A DNA stretch of 64,000 nt from Nocardioides dongkuii. Lineage in GTDB: Bacteria > Actinomycetota > Actinomycetes > Propionibacteriales > Nocardioidaceae. Shown here piece by piece: positions 62,267 to 64,000 of this stretch. Position 1 is the first letter of the stretch. Each line of letters begins with the position of its first letter. The notes beneath the pieces were generated by a model. It was not told the DNA's origin and made no database searches. It saw only the letters and a list, made by a program, of their open reading frames with translations. Made by a program: the position numbers and the translations under genes. The stretch is taken from contig NZ_CP059903.1 in the NCBI RefSeq assembly GCF_014127485.1, forward strand, positions 1,736,001 to 1,800,000. The letters run 5' to 3'.

Positions 62267-62457
62267 GGCGTGCTCCTCCTGCTCGCGTCCGGCCGGGTCA
62301 GGCCGAGCATCCGGAGGGAGAAGGCGCGCAGGCAGCCGCGGCACTCCCAGGTCCCGTGGGGGGAGCTGACCTCGCCGGTCTCCGAGACGACCTCGTGCGG
62401 GCGCAGGTCCTCCTCCCCGCAGAACGGGCAGTGGTACGGCACGGCGCGCTCGCTCAT
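62263..62457 (-). CDS. small zinc-ribbon protein in the sulfite-reduction operon
   Basis: 64 aa. Two CxxC knuckles, PYHCPFCGEEDLR and WECRGCLRAFS, make a rubredoxin/zinc-ribbon-like fold. ATG 62457 overlaps the sirA stop (ATGA) and its TGA overlaps the cysH GTG (GTGA), so it is fully coupled. Possibly an electron carrier or assembly factor; inferred from position. Confidence 0.85.
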   Translation of the reverse strand: MSERAVPYHCPFCGEEDLRPHEVVSETGEVSSPHGTWECRGCLRAFSLRMLGLTRPDASRRSTP

Positions 62458-64000
62458 GAGACCACGGCCGCCAGCTGGCGCTCGCCGCGCAGCAGGTCCT
62501 CGTCGGCGCGCTGGACCCACTCCACGAACGACTCGCCCTCGGTGCGGTCGGCGAGGAACGCCGTGACCACCGCGGTGACGTAGTCGTCGAGGCCCGCGCT
62601 GGTCACCTTGTGCGCGCGCAGCTTGCGGCCGAAGTTCGCGCCCAGGCCGGTGGCGCCGCCCAGGTGCACCTGGAAGCCCTCGACCTGCTCGCCGTCGGCC
62701 ATCACCAGCTGGCCCTTGAGCCCGATGTCGCCCACCTGGGTGCGGGCGCAGGCGTTGGGGCAGCCGTTGACGTTGACCGAGATCGGGACGTCGAGGTCGG
62801 GGAAGCGGCGCTCGAGCTCGGAGACCAGGGCGCGGGCGCGCTCCTTGGTGTCGACGATCGCGAGCTTGCAGAACTCGATGCCGGTGCAGGCCATCGTGTT
62901 GCGCCGCCAGTTCGAGGGGCGGGCGGAGAGCCCGATCGCGTCCAGCCGGGCGACGAGCTCCTCGACCCGGTCGGCGTCCACGCCGAGCACCACGATCTTC
63001 TGGTACGCCGTGAACCGCGCGCCGGCCGCGCCGTACTCCTCGACCAGGTCGGCGAGCTGGAGCAGCAGGGTGCCGGAGATGCGTCCCGCGGTCGGCGCGA
63101 TGCCGAGGTAGAACTTCCCGTCCTTCTGCTCGTGGACGCCGATGTGGTCGCGGTGGGCGACGGGGACCGGCGGGGACGGGCAGGAGACGAGCTCGCGGCC
63201 GAGGTACTCCTTCTCGAGCACCTCGCGGAACTTCTCGATGCCCCAGTCCGCGACGAGGTACTTCAGCCGGGCGCGCGAGCGCAGGCGGCGGTAGCCGTAG
63301 TCGCGGAAGATGCCGGCGACGCCGGCCCAGGCGTCGGCCACCTCGTCGAGCGGGATCCACACGCCCATCGGCTTGGCGAGCATCGGGTTGGTGGAGAGGC
63401 CGCCGCCGACCCACAGGTCGAAGCCGGGGCCGTGCTCGGGGTGGACGGTGCCGACGAAGGCGATGTCGTTGGTCTCGGGGGAGACGTCGTGGCTGGGGTG
63501 GCCGGTGACCGCGGTCTTGAACTTGCGCGGCAGGTTGGAGAACTCCGGGTTGCCGATGAAGCGGCGGAAGATCTCGTCGAGCGCAGGAGTGCCGTCGATG
63601 ATCTCGTCCTTGGCGACGCCGGCGACGGGGGAGCCGAGGAACGGCCGCGGGGAGTCGCCGCACGCCTCGAGGGTGCTCAGGCCGGCGGACTCCAGGACGT
63701 CCCAGATTGCGGGGACGTCCTCGATGCGGATCCAGTGGTACTGGATGTTCTGCCGGTCGGTGACGTCGGCGGTGTCGCGGGCGAAGTCACGGCCGACGGT
63801 GCCGAGCGCGCGCAGCGTGGTGGCGTCGAGCAGCTTGCCGTCGGAGCGGACCCGCATCATGAAGTAGCGGTCGTCGAGCTCCTCCTCCGCGACCGTGGCG
63901 GTCTTGCCGCCGTCGAAGCCGGGGGCGCGCTGGGTGTAGAGACCCATCCAGCGGAACCGGCCGCGCAGGTCGGCGGGGTCGATGGAGTCGAAGCCGCGCC
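62454..64000 (-). CDS. sirA: ferredoxin-dependent sulfite reductase SirA (partial, N-terminus off right edge)
   Basis: Siroheme/[4Fe-4S] enzyme reducing sulfite to sulfide. At least 515 aa visible and open at 64000; the true start is outside. Ferrodoxin-fold repeats (ADVTDRQNIQYHWIRIEDVP, EYGAAGARFTAYQKIVVLGV) and the cluster/siroheme cysteines CTGIEFC and CPNAC (C-x5-C and C-x3-C). Similar to mycobacterial SirA/NirA, upstream of cysH there too. ATG 63947 is internal: the same frame upstream reads RGFDSIDPADLRGRFRW, which is conserved in the family. Confidence 0.93.
   Translation of the reverse strand, partial: RGFDSIDPADLRGRFRWMGLYTQRAPGFDGGKTATVAEEELDDRYFMMRVRSDGKLLDATTLRALGTVGRDFARDTADVTDRQNIQYHWIRIEDVPAIWDVLESAGLSTLEACGDSPRPFLGSPVAGVAKDEIIDGTPALDEIFRRFIGNPEFSNLPRKFKTAVTGHPSHDVSPETNDIAFVGTVHPEHGPGFDLWVGGGLSTNPMLAKPMGVWIPLDEVADAWAGVAGIFRDYGYRRLRSRARLKYLVADWGIEKFREVLEKEYLGRELVSCPSPPVPVAHRDHIGVHEQKDGKFYLGIAPTAGRISGTLLLQLADLVEEYGAAGARFTAYQKIVVLGVDADRVEELVARLDAIGLSARPSNWRRNTMACTGIEFCKLAIVDTKERARALVSELERRFPDLDVPISVNVNGCPNACARTQVGDIGLKGQLVMADGEQVEGFQVHLGGATGLGANFGRKLRAHKVTSAGLDDYVTAVVTAFLADRTEGESFVEWVQRADEDLLRGERQLAAVVS

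Overview
The window is very GC-rich, densely coded and uses many GTG and TTG starts. Gene order and repeat content point to an actinobacterium of the Nocardioidaceae type (Nocardioides-like); this is inferred from gene content, not from a marker gene. Three blocks match the well-known M. tuberculosis order. lipB / TIGR01777 epimerase / E2 acyltransferase / leucyl aminopeptidase / gcvT lie at 1.0-11.5 kb. thyA-folA, then dapA-rnj-ftsK-rodZ-like-rimO-pgsA-cinA-clgR, and finally DUF3046-recA-recX lie at 14-57 kb. lhr-nei and sirA-cysH-cbiX lie at 44-49.5 kb and 60.7-64 kb. No rRNA, tRNA, CRISPR array or prophage is visible.

Layout. 0-12 kb: lipoate and 2-oxoacid dehydrogenase genes (lipB, two-lipoyl E2, lpd), pepA and gcvT, with an ABC ATPase cut by the left edge. 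11.5-17 kb: a sigma-like/TM/ectodomain fusion, phzF, thyA-folA, an F420-type oxidoreductase and a GNAT. 16.9-18.5 kb: a DUF222-HNH gene with a consensus LexA box, bracketed by inverted copies of a 63-bp repeat. 18.7-29 kb: dapA, rnj, a secreted M4 protease, ftsK and a RodZ-like protein. 29-35 kb: a tripartite tricarboxylate transporter (tctCBA), its divergent CitA/DpiA-type two-component system and a trailing universal stress protein. 35-44 kb: rimO-pgsA and cinA-clgR, split by two large secreted phosphoester-degrading enzymes. 44-51 kb: nei, lhr, a P-loop protein and a lipoprotein. 51-54 kb: an ABC exporter. 54-58.6 kb: a DinB-methyltransferase fusion, DUF3046, SOS-box recA, recX, a phosphoribosyltransferase and PPK2. 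58.6-60.6 kb: a secreted Ig-like protein and a HipA-like kinase/DUF3037 pair. 60.7-64 kb: the sulfite/APS reductase and siroheme operon, cut by the right edge.

How the parts work together. LipB supplies lipoyl groups used by the two-lipoyl E2, which is recycled by the adjacent Lpd; GcvT belongs to another lipoate-dependent complex. ThyA and FolA form the dTMP/folate cycle. SirA needs siroheme, and CbiX provides the chelatase step. Extracellular nuclease and 5'-nucleotidase together could release phosphate and nucleosides from DNA. RecA, RecX and the HNH gene form a visible SOS group, because recA and the HNH gene both have a LexA box.

Most striking are the non-coding structures. They include a dispersed palindromic repeat family (core CGCCGAGTCGGCG) at intergenic sites, a 3 x 32-bp perfect tandem repeat in front of dapA, a 40-bp perfect palindrome in the esterase promoter region and competing hairpins before cinA. 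About twenty genes also have an NANNNT hexamer 6-7 nt before the start codon, the signature of leaderless transcription.
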